From Salipiger mucosus DSM 16094 (GTDB taxonomy: Bacteria > Pseudomonadota > Alphaproteobacteria > Rhodobacterales > Rhodobacteraceae): a stretch of DNA of 64,000 nucleotides. The notes below the pieces were generated by a model, which was not told the origin of the DNA, did not search any database, and worked only from the letters and a program-made list of their open reading frames with translations. Each line of letters starts with the position of its first letter. The stretch's first letter is position 1. This document shows, piece by piece, positions 63,563-64,000 of this stretch. The stretch lies in contig NZ_KE557275.1 of the NCBI RefSeq assembly GCF_000442255.1, positions 241,914 through 305,913 of the forward strand, written 5' to 3'. A program made the position numbers and the translations under genes.

Positions 63563-64000
63563 ATGATCCGGACGATTCTAACCGCCTGCGCGTTGCTGGC
63601 AGTGGCGGGATGTGACGTTGTCTATCAATCGCCCAAGGTGAATCCTGTTCGCGACGGCGACACGAAGGTTCGCGTGGCCGAGATTACGCCGCAAAGCGTG
63701 CTGGTCGCCAACAGTTCGACCTACAGCCCGCAGCAACTGCCGGCCGTGTTCTTCCAGACCGCCGGGGCGCCGAGCGCCACGCGCGGGGCAGGGGCCGTGC
63801 CCGACCCGGTCTTTCAATCGCGTGCCCGGCCCGGCGGGCTCGAGACGCGGCTGCCGCCGCCGGTCTCGCCCGGGCCCTACCGCGTGGGCATCGGCGATGT
63901 CGTCCTGCTGGCCACGCCGCAGACCGGTTCGACCGTCGAGCAGCTGACCGGGCTTCTCGCTGCGTCGAACAGCCGGCAAGGCTATACCGTGCAGGACGAC
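63563..64000 (+). CDS. Wza-type polysaccharide export lipoprotein (copy 2), cut by the right edge
   Basis: The first 146 codons are present. There is a signal peptide with lipobox LLAVAGC (Cys near 17), a linker, and the start of a Poly_export domain (SPGPYRVGIGDVVLLATPQT at about 107-126), so it is the beginning of a Wza-like outer-membrane channel. AGGGGTAAG precedes the ATG. It probably opens a polysaccharide cluster beyond the window. Confidence 0.82.
   Translation, partial: MIRTILTACALLAVAGCDVVYQSPKVNPVRDGDTKVRVAEITPQSVLVANSSTYSPQQLPAVFFQTAGAPSATRGAGAVPDPVFQSRARPGGLETRLPPPVSPGPYRVGIGDVVLLATPQTGSTVEQLTGLLAASNSRQGYTVQDD

Noticed and set aside
1..64000. tRNA, rRNA, CRISPR arrays, prophage
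   Set aside because: No cloverleaf genes, regular repeat-spacer arrays, or phage structural or integrase genes were recognised on either strand.

Overview
The window is about 64 kb of a GC-rich alphaproteobacterial chromosome, most likely a member of the Rhodobacterales (Roseobacter group). The evidence is the flagellar set (flaF-flbT with a single flagellin, a DUF1217 protein, fliL downstream of flgH), the order hrcA/grpE - rph-rdgB-hemW - parB-parA-rsmG-mnmG-mnmE-rho - maf-aroE-coaE-dnaQ - secB, and the codon composition. The exact genus cannot be told from sequence alone.

From 1 to 28.1 kb lies a flagellar cluster. The minus-strand hook-length gene fliK runs off the left edge and is split by a 575-bp non-autonomous IS5-like element. 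Then come flgJ-flgN-fliC-flaF-flbT-DUF1217 (plus), fliI (minus), flgB-flgC-fliE-fliQ-flgF-flgG-flgA-flgH-fliL (plus), and a long minus-strand run read from right to left: motB, flgE-flgK-flgL-flgI, motA, a 739-residue periplasmic protein, flhA, fliR, flhB and a small helical ORF. Five intergenic regions in this cluster carry TTAA-N7-TTAA-like sites resembling CtrA boxes. No fliF, fliG, fliM, fliN or fliP is seen here.

From 28.3 to 33.6 kb is an exopolysaccharide segment: a yjbH-yjbF pair, manC (mannose-1-phosphate guanylyltransferase) and a priming sugar transferase. Next come maeB, mutS (broken by a frameshift), grpE-hrcA, rph-rdgB-hemW and the parB-parA-rsmG-mnmG-mnmE-rho block on the minus strand. 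Two perfect 16-bp parS sites lie inside rsmG and at the start codon of mnmG. Gene direction flips at about 50.1-50.6 kb, where the gap between rho and maf holds perfect and near-perfect DnaA boxes; I read this as the chromosomal origin. To its right are maf-aroE-coaE-dnaQ (plus), secB and fxsA (minus), timA-mltA-smr (plus, smr frameshifted) and idi (minus).

From 57.4 kb to the right edge is a second polysaccharide segment: a Wza-type export lipoprotein, a second priming sugar transferase, a metallophosphoesterase, a second yjbH-yjbF pair, a YjbE/GfcA-like small secreted protein and the start of a second Wza-like gene. The two yjbH-yjbF modules are paralogous, point the same way and flank the whole oriC/par/housekeeping block.

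No tRNA, rRNA or CRISPR array was recognised. The points most worth a second look are the IS-split fliK, the uncharacterised periplasmic partner translationally coupled to motA, the duplicated yjbH-yjbF modules around the origin, the mutS frameshift, and the oriC/parS architecture.
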